Shown: in pieces, positions 1-8,155 of the stretch | Position numbering within the stretch: the stretch's first letter is position 1 | Layout of the letters: each line of letters starts with the position of its first letter | Assembly (NCBI GenBank): GCA_964612675.1 | Contig: CAZTDD010000075.1 | Coordinates: 1-33,364 of the forward strand | Source: CAZTDD01 sp964612675 | GTDB lineage: Bacteria > Hinthialibacterota > Hinthialibacteria > Hinthialibacterales > JAKPRU01 | DNA length: 33,364 nucleotides | Reading direction: 5' to 3' | Position numbers and translations under genes: made by a program | The notes under the pieces: model-generated | What the model saw: the letters and a program-made list of their open reading frames with translations, nothing else | Databases searched by the model: none | Told to the model about the DNA's origin: nothing

Positions 1-351
1 GCCATGACACAACAAAATCCGAAAGCGCGAATCTTGGTATCGGTCCAATGCCGGGACGGCTTCCTCGGCCTGCATCTCTCCAACCGCTTTAATCGCCAAA
101 TGCAAGGTCCGATCATATTCCGTGTTGACCTCTCCTGGTTTCTTTTCGAGCAGATACACTAATCTCCGAATCAACGCAGCCCGCTTCGCCTCCAGCTTCT
201 TGGCTTCTTCATGAACAGAGATGATTTGCCTGTACGTTTCGGATCTTACTGCGCCGTCATCGCTTGAAAGTCCCTGAACTGTGACGTCCTGCCACTGAGA
301 AGAGCAAAACAGCAAAAGCGATAATAATGCCTGTCTATGTCCCCAAACCAT
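1..351 (-). CDS. Secreted HEAT-like protein (3' end outside window)
   Basis: An open frame reads from ATG at 351 down to the window edge, giving 117 residues with no stop, so the C-terminus is missing. The start is supported by a GGAAGGAG-type ribosome binding site at about 361-368. The first 20 or so residues are hydrophobic (ALLSLLLFCSS) and look like a Sec signal peptide. The mature part is charged and helical (VHEEAKKLEAKRAALIRRL) and then reads AEEAVPALDRYQDSRFR, which resembles a HEAT/PBS-lyase repeat helix pair. It begins 18 bases after the stop of the upstream gene, so the two are probably co-transcribed. No function can be named; a periplasmic or surface helical-repeat scaffold is the best description. 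Confidence 0.6.
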   Translation of the reverse strand, partial: MVWGHRQALLSLLLFCSSQWQDVTVQGLSSDDGAVRSETYRQIISVHEEAKKLEAKRAALIRRLVYLLEKKPGEVNTEYDRTLHLAIKAVGEMQAEEAVPALDRYQDSRFRILLCHG

Positions 352-369
352 AACAAATACTCCTTCCCG

Positions 370-1479
370 TTACCTGTCGGGATTCTCTCTGTCGAGTTCG
401 CTGAGTAACTGATTTATGTATTCTTCCGGGCGCTCTTTGAACCGGGGAAGACCAAGAAACCCTTTCAAGGTTCCATTCTTCAACAGCCATAGACCCTTCA
501 GGGCAAGGTATTGAACAGACAGATCGCGTGATCGAGATAAACACGCTTGCAGTACCTTTTCCGATTTGGGATCGGCGATCATAGACAGGGCTCGCGTCCC
601 GTCTATGAGTAGCCAGCGCGGGCATGATTCGTCCAGCAAGGCGGCATGAAGGACGGAGAGTGCCCGCTCGTCGGTACATCCACATTTCTCGGGAAGAGGA
701 CTGTAGATTCCGATAAAAGGAGCCCAATCTTCATCCTTATGAGCAACGGCGAATTCAATATGCTCAGGTAGATAAGAGTATTCTTTGGACCTTACCAGCC
801 ACCGGAGGGCAACACCTCGCGCGTATGCGTTCTCGATTTCGCGCATCTCCTGCAAAATTCGGATGAAATCTTCACGTGGGCACAATTCCTCAAGTACACT
901 CACGTACCCTTGCAAAAGGGAACGGCGGCTGTGAGTGTACCCGGACACATCTTCTTCGAAACTGTTCGGATTTCGGCTCCATGTCATCACGGTCTCAGTG
1001 ATTACCGAGGCCACATCAGTGAACTCGTTACAATCGAGAGCCGTTCTAGATATCGGCAGGTAATACGCATAATCGTCGTGGGGACGATATTCATCACCGG
1101 ATTTGTCGAGGAATACCATCACCGGGCCTTTTCTGATGGCCCAAAGAATAGCGCCCCTCCAGTTTCTGTGACAACGTATCTGGATATAGTCGTCCGTACT
1201 TCCCTTTGCATGTCCACGAACCCTCATCTCTGCAACGAGAGTTTGGGCCTCAAATGATCCAGATCCGCCGACGTGCACTCTTTTGGAAACTGGAGAGTAG
1301 ACACAGCTGCCGGTCGTTGACACGTTTCTCACCTCACCAATACAAACAACATCACAACCGTCGTAAACTTCCTGGATCTTTATGCCTCGCCACTCGGGCG
1401 CGCTGCATTCAACATGTCCCACCGCGACGGTCAGCAATAATCCGAGCGTTAGAGAAAACCCTGTCACTTGTTTTATCAT
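370..1479 (-). CDS. Secreted protein with NTR/TIMP-like N-terminal domain and helical-repeat C-terminus
   Basis: The ATG at 1479 is chosen because AAAGGAAGAG lies just upstream (about 1482-1493); an in-frame upstream start at 1509 has no such site. The product is 369 residues. It opens with a signal peptide (MIKQVTGFSLTLGLLLTVAVG). Next comes a Cys-rich segment (YDGCDVVCIGEV, then a later Cys and a PVMVFLD strand) laid out like NTR/TIMP-type domains found in planctomycete-like secreted proteins. The C-terminal half is helical, with HEAT-like units such as ALSMIADPKSEKVLQ and YLALKGLWLLKNGTLKGF. It is the first gene of a likely two-gene unit with the partial gene next to it. The NTR assignment rests on pattern only, so function is unknown; export is well supported. 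Confidence 0.6.
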   Translation of the reverse strand: MIKQVTGFSLTLGLLLTVAVGHVECSAPEWRGIKIQEVYDGCDVVCIGEVRNVSTTGSCVYSPVSKRVHVGGSGSFEAQTLVAEMRVRGHAKGSTDDYIQIRCHRNWRGAILWAIRKGPVMVFLDKSGDEYRPHDDYAYYLPISRTALDCNEFTDVASVITETVMTWSRNPNSFEEDVSGYTHSRRSLLQGYVSVLEELCPREDFIRILQEMREIENAYARGVALRWLVRSKEYSYLPEHIEFAVAHKDEDWAPFIGIYSPLPEKCGCTDERALSVLHAALLDESCPRWLLIDGTRALSMIADPKSEKVLQACLSRSRDLSVQYLALKGLWLLKNGTLKGFLGLPRFKERPEEYINQLLSELDRENPDR

Positions 1480-2106
1480 AATACTCTTCCTTTCATTCGT
1501 GGCGACCATGGTCCTGGTAAATCTGCCACTTGCGGGCGTATTCTCAGTTCAATGTCTTCAGTTCAATTGACCCCATGATATTGAGTATGGTATCTTCTTT
1601 CAGTTCTATCGCGATATGGTCTGCGGGGAGCGGGGGCTTTCTTCTGGTTCCCGGGGACCAAAAACACACTCAATAAAAAGCGCTAACAATCGGTTGATCC
1701 AATACTCCCATCAACCGACGGGGAGGATTCTTCTGTCTATGCACCGCTCTGTGAAATCCATTGTTGTATCCGCAGCCGTTTTCAGACGCGATGCCGATAC
1801 CTGGAGTCGACAAGCGGAATCGCTCCCCCCGTGTGCCAGTTGCCAGGACCGATTTGGCCATAACACGGACGTGTACACGGACATTCTAGTTGTAAGGTTG
1901 CTGAATGACAGACATCAGGGCTTTTCTACCGGTGCAGCTTACGTTCACGTCCAGAATGGGAACATGTCGAGTTTCAACCAGAACCTCGCAGGCGTGGAGG
2001 TTATTGAAAGGCTGCAAGCCTGGTGCTATAATCGTTCCTGTTGTGGTTCCTCGTGTTCTTCAATTGCCAACCGATGCCGACATAATCCCCAAAGGAGATC
2101 ATTATA
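1480..2106. other. Long divergent intergenic region
   Basis: About 630 bases separate the divergent genes at 1479 and 2107. Frames across it encode nothing recognisable: the 163-residue plus-strand frame 1616-2107 is Cys/Ser/Arg-rich, has no plausible ribosome site and ends at the next start codon. The sequence does hold two exact copies of TCAGTTCAAT with a 14-base period (about 1544-1567) and a weaker third copy, CAGTTCTAT, near 1601. These could be regulator sites for the minus-strand gene. The plus-strand promoter is listed separately. Confidence 0.4.
2004..2032 (+). promoter_or_regulatory. Extended -10 sigma70-type promoter for the 1942-residue protein
   Basis: TTGAAA at 2004-2009 and TATAAT at 2027-2032 are separated by exactly 17 bases, and a TG one base before the -10 makes it an extended -10 element. 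The gene starts at 2107, leaving a leader of about 70 bases with an AAAGGAGAT ribosome site at 2091-2099. It is among the best promoter matches in the window; activity is inferred. Confidence 0.7.
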
Positions 2107-5100
2107 ATGAGGAAAGCCGTCGTCCCGTGTCTAATGGGATTTTCTGTTCTGAGTTTTACTTGTGCATTATCCGCCCAGAATCTAGGAATTTTCGAGGATA
2201 CCGCCGACTGGAGCGGCCGAGGTTCGGATAAAGCACCGGGCAGCGTTTCTGTTTTTGGCACGGGGGACACGGCAACGTATACCATTCGTGGGAACGGTGA
2301 CGATATCTGGGATGACGAAGACGAGGGATTCTTCGTTTACAAGGAGCTCGCGGGTAGCTGGCGAATCAGTGGCAAAGTCAGATGGCTTGTGCCGGGAGGG
2401 CACGCCTGGGCGAAACTCGGATTGATGATTCGTGAGCACGCAGCGAGCAGGACCTCGAAGAATTACGCAGTGGTACTGAGGGGGAATGACGGCGGAGACA
2501 TTTCTGCCATCCAGTTTCGTAACCGCACGAGCGGTTACTCAGGAAGTTATTACGCCGAAGGCCCGAACGGTGCCTATGTAGGCGACCCAGGTGACGGCCT
2601 TTGGCTGCGTATCACTCGCATCGCGGAATGTGACGTTGTGTTCTCAGAGTATTCCACTAACGGAAGAGACTGGCGTCTTGTTCATGATTTCCAAATGGAG
2701 ATGCGGAACACAGCAGCATACGGATTGACGATAACCAACCACCAAGACAACAAGAGTCTGGCCGTGGGAAAAGCGAACGGCGTGACAATCGAAGAAGCCC
2801 CTGATGTGATTGCCATACGGAAAATAGAACAGGGGTTCTTTCTTCCGGATACCCCGGTACGTGTGTCAATCGATGTCTGGAATACGAGTACCGGTAGCCG
2901 GGCAATAGAGGTGTCTGAAACAGTGCCGTTCAATTGGACCGTGGTGGGAGTCGAGCAGGACGGTGATTCTGTAGGACGCACAATCACCTGGGATATGTCA
3001 TTCCCTCCAGGGAAGACGACGCTGAGCTACACAGTGGAAGCGCCGAGTAGTTATGGGGATGTTGCGAAATGGTTGGGGGCCGTAAACGGCTTGACGACGC
3101 TCGGGGAGAAGACTTGTCGGCAACCGGGGGAGGGAGCCGGGGATTTCCGTTTCACTTCTCAACTCATCGATCCGAAAGACCCCAGCCATCGCGATGGAGG
3201 GATTGAATATGACGCGACAAAGAAAGAATTTTCGATTTCGGGAAACGGTGTCGGTCTTCTCCATCCTAATGGCGAAGCGTTTTTCGCTTTTAAGAAGGCT
3301 TACGGGAATTGGGTTTTCGAAGCCGAGGTGGAAATGAAGACGGTTCCCCACATTCGAGCGAGAATCGGTTTGATGTGTCGTGAGTCACTCAACTCCGATG
3401 CCATGGCAATGAGTTCCTACCTTTTAGGCAACAAGCGGGATGTTGAAACGGCCATGCGAGATCAAACCGGTCACCAAGCCTATGGATATTACTATACTCT
3501 TCCTTCGTCAATGCAAGGCAAAGCTGTACGAGTTCGGCTTCGACGGAACGGAAGACTATTCACCGCCGAGTGCTATGATTCCACGCAACGGGGATGGGTG
3601 CAGATCAAATCGGTCCTCATCGATATGCAAGACGAGGTACTGTTGGGGCTTTTCGCTACATCGAACACGGAGACCACCTTGGTTAGCGGCTACGTTCGAG
3701 ATGTTCAGATTAGGGGAAGTCAACAACCTACATCAACGCCAACATACACCCGAAGACCGAGTCCTACAGCCACTTTTACTCCCAGGCCGACATCGACACC
3801 GACTCGGACACCTACCCCGACCTTTACCTATACTCGTACGCCAACCCGGACACCGACCCAACGGCCGACCAATACTCCAACCAATACGGCAACGCTGCGC
3901 CCGACCGCGACCGATACACCTGTTCCAACAGATACGCCAACATATACCTCGACACCGACACATACACCAACGTTTACAGCTACTTCCTCCCCCACACCGG
4001 TTGATTTCCCCGAAGGAAATCCATACGAAGGGACTTACGAGATTACGGTATACGGTGATAGTGAAGGTACTGGGACGATAACGATCGAGGAAACCGGACG
4101 AATCACCGGCGAGGCACAAAGCGCGGGCGATTATTTTCAGATACAGGGATCTGTCAATCGCAATGGAATCGTTGATTTGGAATACGTTCTGGACGGATTT
4201 GTTTTCGGTACGGCCACCGGAGTCATCATCGGCGATAACGGTACCGGTTCCTGGGAGGATGTCACCACCTCCGAAATGGGTGCGTGGTCGGCAACAAGAG
4301 TGAAGGCTGAAACACCGACACCGACTTCGACACCGGTAACATCGTTGGTGGATTTCGCAATCAAAGTCTTTGATGCGAACACAGCAGAGCCGCTTTCGGG
4401 TGTTCAAGTCATCGTCCAACAGCCGTTTCTCATACTCGAGACGAACGAACACGGGGTTGCGCTTCTCACCGAAATTCCGGTTGGTAAGGTCCACGTAATT
4501 CTTACGAAGAGTGGCTATGAGAACGCTGAGCGCGACATTGAAGTGACACCTGGCATGGACCGAGTCAGCCTTTTCCTAAGCAAAACAGCTCAACAAACAC
4601 CGACGGAGATAGCAACAGAAAGACCAACCGAGACACCAACACCGACACTCACACCGACTCCGAAAGTGGAGGGTAATTTGACCTTGATTGTTATGAGTCG
4701 GTCTCGACTGGAGCAGCGGTATGGCACGGAACGTGTTGTAAGATTCATGGAGAGATTGACCGAACTGATCGAAAATCCCTCTGTGCGCGGCGAAATTGTC
4801 GATTTGGATTTGAATCCGTCATTACGGAATTTATTCCAGGAATGGGATGCCAGTACACGACGACTCGCTTCCGCGACCGACGCTGACCGGCGGGAGAATG
4901 TCCTGAAAGCGACCATTATTTCCACCGGTATCAAGACAATCATTGGCAATCAACGAGACCGTGTCCGAAATGAATCGGTGGAGTATGTGGTGCTTGTCGG
5001 CTCGGATGGAATTCTCCCGCATTACCGTCTCCCGGACCTATCACGTTCGAAATACGGCGAGTCGGAGTACGAAAAACGATTGCTCGATGTAACTCATCCG

Positions 5101-7935
5101 CTGGGTGCGGCACTCGCGACGAATCATATTCTGACCGACGATTTCTACGCGGATGCAACACCGAAATCATACGCGATTCTGAACCGCGAGTTCTATTTGC
5201 CCGACTTGAAAGTCGGACGTCTTGTAGAAACACCTGAGGAGATGAGTTCGTTGATTGATGCATACCTGCTTTTGGACGGCAGAATCCACTTTGATCGTGC
5301 TTTCGTTGCTGGGAGTGACACATTCTCAAATGGAGCAAACCGAAGCAAAACCCTTCTCGAAGCAGATTTGGGCGAAGTAGACCGTCTCACGGAAGACGGT
5401 GTAGACCCCTTTGAATTGGCAGATGGACTGAATGCGGGGAACGCGGTGAATGTCCTGGGGCTCCACGGCGACCACTCGGCTCTCTACCGCCGCGGCGGTG
5501 AATCGCCGTTGACTGCACAAAGAATTTCGCAGTTCGTATCCAACGATAAAGTTCAAGGCAGAGTTGTCATGAACTTCGGCAGTCACGGCGGTTTGAATGT
5601 CGATGAGGATTACAAAGCGGAGAAAGAAGACCTACCGCAGGTCTTTGCAGGGAAGGGTGCGGGAGCCTATATCGGAACGACTGCTAGGTCTGGGGCGAGC
5701 AATGCCAGCGTCGGATTTACCGAGGATCTAGCGTCACGCTTTATCCATTCTCTGGTTTCAGGCAAAGAAGCGGAGACCGTGGGCGGTGCACTGCGTGAAG
5801 CGAAGCGAGAATATGTGATCAACGAACACAATGGTATTCGAAATTCGAGTTTATCCGATGATGAAATTCGAAATAATATCGGGGAGGATGAGAAAGTCGT
5901 TTCGGGGATGAGTTTGTACGGGTTGCCGATGTACACGGTGACCTCCAGCAACGCCGCCGCCGATCCGCATTTGGCGATGGGGAATCCGGAATCGGCCCTC
6001 ACCCCAGCAGAGCAGGAGCCACGCGTGAGGGAGTTGAACGGCGGGGATACTGAAATCGCCCTCACCCCGGCCCTCTCCCGGGGGGAGAGGGAAAAGAAAC
6101 TACAGGTGGAGAGTAGTAGTCCCCTCTCCCTCTGGGAGAGGGCTAGGGTGAGGGCAAAAATCCTCTGGGCAAAACCGCAGGCCGTCGGAGGACCGCTCCA
6201 ACCCGCGCAACAGGCGCTCCCCCTTCAGGATGCTTTCTTCGAAAAACACGAAATTTCCTCAGGCACATTCTACGCCTACAACGGCATTACCCAGGCCAAC
6301 GTGAACGAACCCGTCCAGCCCCGCGTGGCCTACTACACAGGCGCGGAGGGATTTTTCCCGAAAGGTGCCGTCCTCGAATCCGCGGAGTATCGAGTCATCG
6401 AAAACTTCGATCCGGTAATCGAAGGGTCACAATGGGGAGCGGGTGAAGCAGAGGAAGGGACGTTCGATAAACACGGGTTCTTCCCCGCGATCCCGTTCAC
6501 AGTGAACACGATTGCCGCGAAGAGCGGTATGCCGGCGCTTCAACGTTTTGTCTTTGTTGCCGGGCAATACAACGGCCAGACGCACCAGGAGCGGCTATAT
6601 AAGGATCTCAAATGGACTACCTACTACACCGCCGAGGTGACAGACGAAACGCCGCCGACAATCATAGACATATCGACGGTGGTTCAAGGCGAGCGAGTGT
6701 TGGTCAGCGTCGAAGCTGAAGACGTTGACGGCGATCCGTTGTATCGCGTTGTCGTACTATGGACGGACGGAAATGGCGAATGGAACGCGGTCGATCTCGA
6801 ACAATCTTCAGCGAACCCGCTGATTTGGGAAGGTGAATTAACAAAGGTCGAGGGTCTCGAATTCTTTGTCCAAGCCATCGATACGCTTGGAAATGTTGCC
6901 TATGCCGATAATCGCGGTCGCTACTATCGGCCACTTGAAGGCGGCGAAGAACCAACGCCGACACCCGCACCAGAAGACGTGTTAGCCCATATTGATTTCT
7001 CGGAAGCAACAGTCGAAGAAGCAGGTTTTGTTTATAGTCCGGCAACGGGTTTCGATCCGGCGGCCATTTCAGTAGGCACTGTTCCCGCAGGACCCGGCAC
7101 AGATCATCGCGGCCTGATTATCGAGGCGCAGCCGGGAAAAGGCACGTTGGCGATATCGACCTTTCCAATTGGCGCAGACAACGGTGCGGTTATGCTGTCG
7201 GTGAATGTGCGAGCAGACGGTGAAGGTTGTTCAGCGGCTTTAGCCGCACTCAATTCTCCAATTGACGGACAGCTGGGGTATTCGAATGCGAGTGGTGCGG
7301 ATGTGCCGGTCGGTGAGTGGGGCAAATTCGTTCTGATTTACGATCCCCCGGCGGATGCACTTCAGCCCGGCCTGCAAGTAGCCGTGCCGGAGTCGGCAGC
7401 GGGGCCGGTTACGGTTTATTTCGACAATTTAATTATTTCCGAATTACCGGAATATCAATTTGAAGACGTTGTTTTGGATGTGGACGGGTCCTTGGATGGA
7501 GATACATCCGGCATCCTGAAAAACGTGAACGGGAATAGCGGCAGTTTTGTAATCCTGCCCCATGCCGGCGGAGGACGAAATGCCTTGCTGTCGATATTGC
7601 CATCGGATGACGCCGCCAATGTCGGTATCTTCGCCAGTCAGCTGCAGGGCGGTTTTCCGCATATCCTCCAGGCATCGGTGGATGCGCGGCTATTCGACGG
7701 TTCCGGTGGTGTCACCGCGCTGGTGATAACAAACGGGAATGGCAATGTAGGAGTCTTTGTAAACAACGCAGGATTAGCGGGTGATGAATTCCAGGAAGTG
7801 ACGATCGGCGGCGGATTTACCGCCGAAAATCCCGCGTTTCCGGTTTTATGCGTTGTCCAGAACGGCGGACCGGGTGTCGAGTCGTCCGTGTTGGTGGATG
7901 ACTTGGAATTGAATAGGATGATCGGGGGAATGTAA
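2107..7935 (+). CDS. Giant secreted multidomain protein with gingipain-like (C25) core
   Basis: The product is 1942 residues with a strong ribosome site (AAAGGAGAT) and a signal peptide cut near ALSA|QN (residue 23). Visible order: two related DUF1349/LamG-like beta-sandwiches (about 25-228 and 345-538; compare AKLGLMIREH with ARIGLMCRES) around a DUF11-like domain; a Thr/Pro-rich spacer (539-633); a small beta domain; a carboxypeptidase-regulatory-like domain (about 746-825); a second TP spacer; a C25 gingipain-like domain (about 857-1290); a repeat-derived insert (about 1297-1350); an Ig-like domain; and two jelly-roll-like domains to the end. The catalytic His region is present (LGLHGDHSALY, His1120), but the place where relatives carry the nucleophilic Cys reads NFGSHGGLN, so Ser1159 replaces it. 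There is no PEP-CTERM or Por-type tail. It may be a surface adhesin or an inactive or altered peptidase. Export and fold are well supported, activity is not. Confidence 0.8.
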   Translation: MRKAVVPCLMGFSVLSFTCALSAQNLGIFEDTADWSGRGSDKAPGSVSVFGTGDTATYTIRGNGDDIWDDEDEGFFVYKELAGSWRISGKVRWLVPGGHAWAKLGLMIREHAASRTSKNYAVVLRGNDGGDISAIQFRNRTSGYSGSYYAEGPNGAYVGDPGDGLWLRITRIAECDVVFSEYSTNGRDWRLVHDFQMEMRNTAAYGLTITNHQDNKSLAVGKANGVTIEEAPDVIAIRKIEQGFFLPDTPVRVSIDVWNTSTGSRAIEVSETVPFNWTVVGVEQDGDSVGRTITWDMSFPPGKTTLSYTVEAPSSYGDVAKWLGAVNGLTTLGEKTCRQPGEGAGDFRFTSQLIDPKDPSHRDGGIEYDATKKEFSISGNGVGLLHPNGEAFFAFKKAYGNWVFEAEVEMKTVPHIRARIGLMCRESLNSDAMAMSSYLLGNKRDVETAMRDQTGHQAYGYYYTLPSSMQGKAVRVRLRRNGRLFTAECYDSTQRGWVQIKSVLIDMQDEVLLGLFATSNTETTLVSGYVRDVQIRGSQQPTSTPTYTRRPSPTATFTPRPTSTPTRTPTPTFTYTRTPTRTPTQRPTNTPTNTATLRPTATDTPVPTDTPTYTSTPTHTPTFTATSSPTPVDFPEGNPYEGTYEITVYGDSEGTGTITIEETGRITGEAQSAGDYFQIQGSVNRNGIVDLEYVLDGFVFGTATGVIIGDNGTGSWEDVTTSEMGAWSATRVKAETPTPTSTPVTSLVDFAIKVFDANTAEPLSGVQVIVQQPFLILETNEHGVALLTEIPVGKVHVILTKSGYENAERDIEVTPGMDRVSLFLSKTAQQTPTEIATERPTETPTPTLTPTPKVEGNLTLIVMSRSRLEQRYGTERVVRFMERLTELIENPSVRGEIVDLDLNPSLRNLFQEWDASTRRLASATDADRRENVLKATIISTGIKTIIGNQRDRVRNESVEYVVLVGSDGILPHYRLPDLSRSKYGESEYEKRLLDVTHPLGAALATNHILTDDFYADATPKSYAILNREFYLPDLKVGRLVETPEEMSSLIDAYLLLDGRIHFDRAFVAGSDTFSNGANRSKTLLEADLGEVDRLTEDGVDPFELADGLNAGNAVNVLGLHGDHSALYRRGGESPLTAQRISQFVSNDKVQGRVVMNFGSHGGLNVDEDYKAEKEDLPQVFAGKGAGAYIGTTARSGASNASVGFTEDLASRFIHSLVSGKEAETVGGALREAKREYVINEHNGIRNSSLSDDEIRNNIGEDEKVVSGMSLYGLPMYTVTSSNAAADPHLAMGNPESALTPAEQEPRVRELNGGDTEIALTPALSRGEREKKLQVESSSPLSLWERARVRAKILWAKPQAVGGPLQPAQQALPLQDAFFEKHEISSGTFYAYNGITQANVNEPVQPRVAYYTGAEGFFPKGAVLESAEYRVIENFDPVIEGSQWGAGEAEEGTFDKHGFFPAIPFTVNTIAAKSGMPALQRFVFVAGQYNGQTHQERLYKDLKWTTYYTAEVTDETPPTIIDISTVVQGERVLVSVEAEDVDGDPLYRVVVLWTDGNGEWNAVDLEQSSANPLIWEGELTKVEGLEFFVQAIDTLGNVAYADNRGRYYRPLEGGEEPTPTPAPEDVLAHIDFSEATVEEAGFVYSPATGFDPAAISVGTVPAGPGTDHRGLIIEAQPGKGTLAISTFPIGADNGAVMLSVNVRADGEGCSAALAALNSPIDGQLGYSNASGADVPVGEWGKFVLIYDPPADALQPGLQVAVPESAAGPVTVYFDNLIISELPEYQFEDVVLDVDGSLDGDTSGILKNVNGNSGSFVILPHAGGGRNALLSILPSDDAANVGIFASQLQGGFPHILQASVDARLFDGSGGVTALVITNGNGNVGVFVNNAGLAGDEFQEVTIGGGFTAENPAFPVLCVVQNGGPGVESSVLVDDLELNRMIGGM
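3721..4005 (+). repeat. Low-complexity Thr/Pro spacer coding repeat
   Basis: Degenerate repeats of ACACCGAC/ACNCCNACN code for a spacer built from TPT, TRTPT and TNT units (residues 539-633). Such spacers are usual between domains of secreted multidomain proteins and are likely O-glycosylation sites or flexible stalks. A shorter relative lies at about 4594-4665. Long antisense frames here are artefacts of the repeat. Confidence 0.75.
5995..6030 (+). repeat. Degenerate copy of the CCCTCACCCC hairpin repeat
   Basis: GCCCTCACCCCAG (5995-6007) is the intact head of the repeat found at 6058 and 7937. The CCCTCTCCC hairpin that should follow is lost, and CGTGAGGGAG at about 6023 may be the remnant of an inverted partner. 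It lies in frame inside the large secreted protein. It is probably an older copy. Confidence 0.45.
6058..6091 (+). repeat. GC-rich hairpin repeat, copy A (in frame within CDS)
   Basis: The head GCCCTCACCCC is followed by CCCTCTCCC (6071-6079), a GGG loop, and GGGAGAGGG (6083-6091), giving a perfect 9-bp stem. It is read in frame as IALTPALSRGERE. Peptides of the form LTPALSRGERE are the familiar translation of a small dispersed repeat seen in many bacterial genomes. Copy B, 29 bases downstream, is inverted relative to it. Confidence 0.85.
6121..6155 (-). repeat. GC-rich hairpin repeat, copy B (inverted, in frame within CDS)
   Basis: Read on the minus strand this is GCCCTCACCC, a short joint, CCCTCTCCC, an AGA loop and GGGAGAGGGG. 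It matches the copy at 7937 almost exactly. On the plus strand it is translated in frame as SPLSLWERARVRA, the other familiar reading of this repeat. Copies A and B face each other and could also form a larger cruciform of about 100 bases, like paired REP/BIME units. Confidence 0.85.
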
Positions 7936-7936
7936 C

Positions 7937-7972
7937 GCCCTCACCCCAGCCCTCTCCCAGAGGGAGAGGGGG
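7937..7972 (+). repeat. GC-rich hairpin repeat, copy C, just after the stop codon
   Basis: The copy begins one base after the TAA at 7933-7935: GCCCTCACCCCAG, then CCCTCTCCC (7950-7958), AGA loop, GGGAGAGGG (7962-7970). The 9-bp stem could stabilise the mRNA 3' end or slow polymerase, but no T-run follows, so it is not a classical intrinsic terminator. The rest of the convergent gap to 8156 shows nothing recognisable. Confidence 0.85.
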
Positions 7973-8155
7973 AACGAAAAACAGAGGCAGAGAAAACTCG
8001 ATTCTCCCTGGGGTGCGTGGTTTTACGCAGTCGATTCTCGGTCGGAGAACCGGGAAATGGTATCGACCAATCTTCAGGGGAAAGAAGAATATCAGCGGAA
8101 AAGAGAGGCGTGGTACACCGTTAAGTCTTTCGGTTCAATCTCTGAGTTCAGTCTC

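Noticed and set aside
1616..2107. 163-residue plus-strand frame in the long intergenic region
   Set aside because: No ribosome site, composition rich in Cys/Ser/Arg, no recognisable motif, and it overlaps both the strong promoter and the ribosome site of the real gene at 2107.
3721..4005. CRISPR-like or minisatellite array
   Set aside because: The units are short, degenerate and without spacers, and they encode a normal Thr/Pro stalk in frame.
3733..4494. 253-residue minus-strand frame
   Set aside because: It is antisense to the Thr/Pro spacer; the Cys/Arg/Gly-rich translation is the mirror of the ACACCGAC repeats.
6058..6155. Insertion sequence or MITE with target duplication
   Set aside because: The inverted copies resemble a small element, but I see no flanking direct repeat and no transposase; it is reported as a dispersed hairpin repeat instead.
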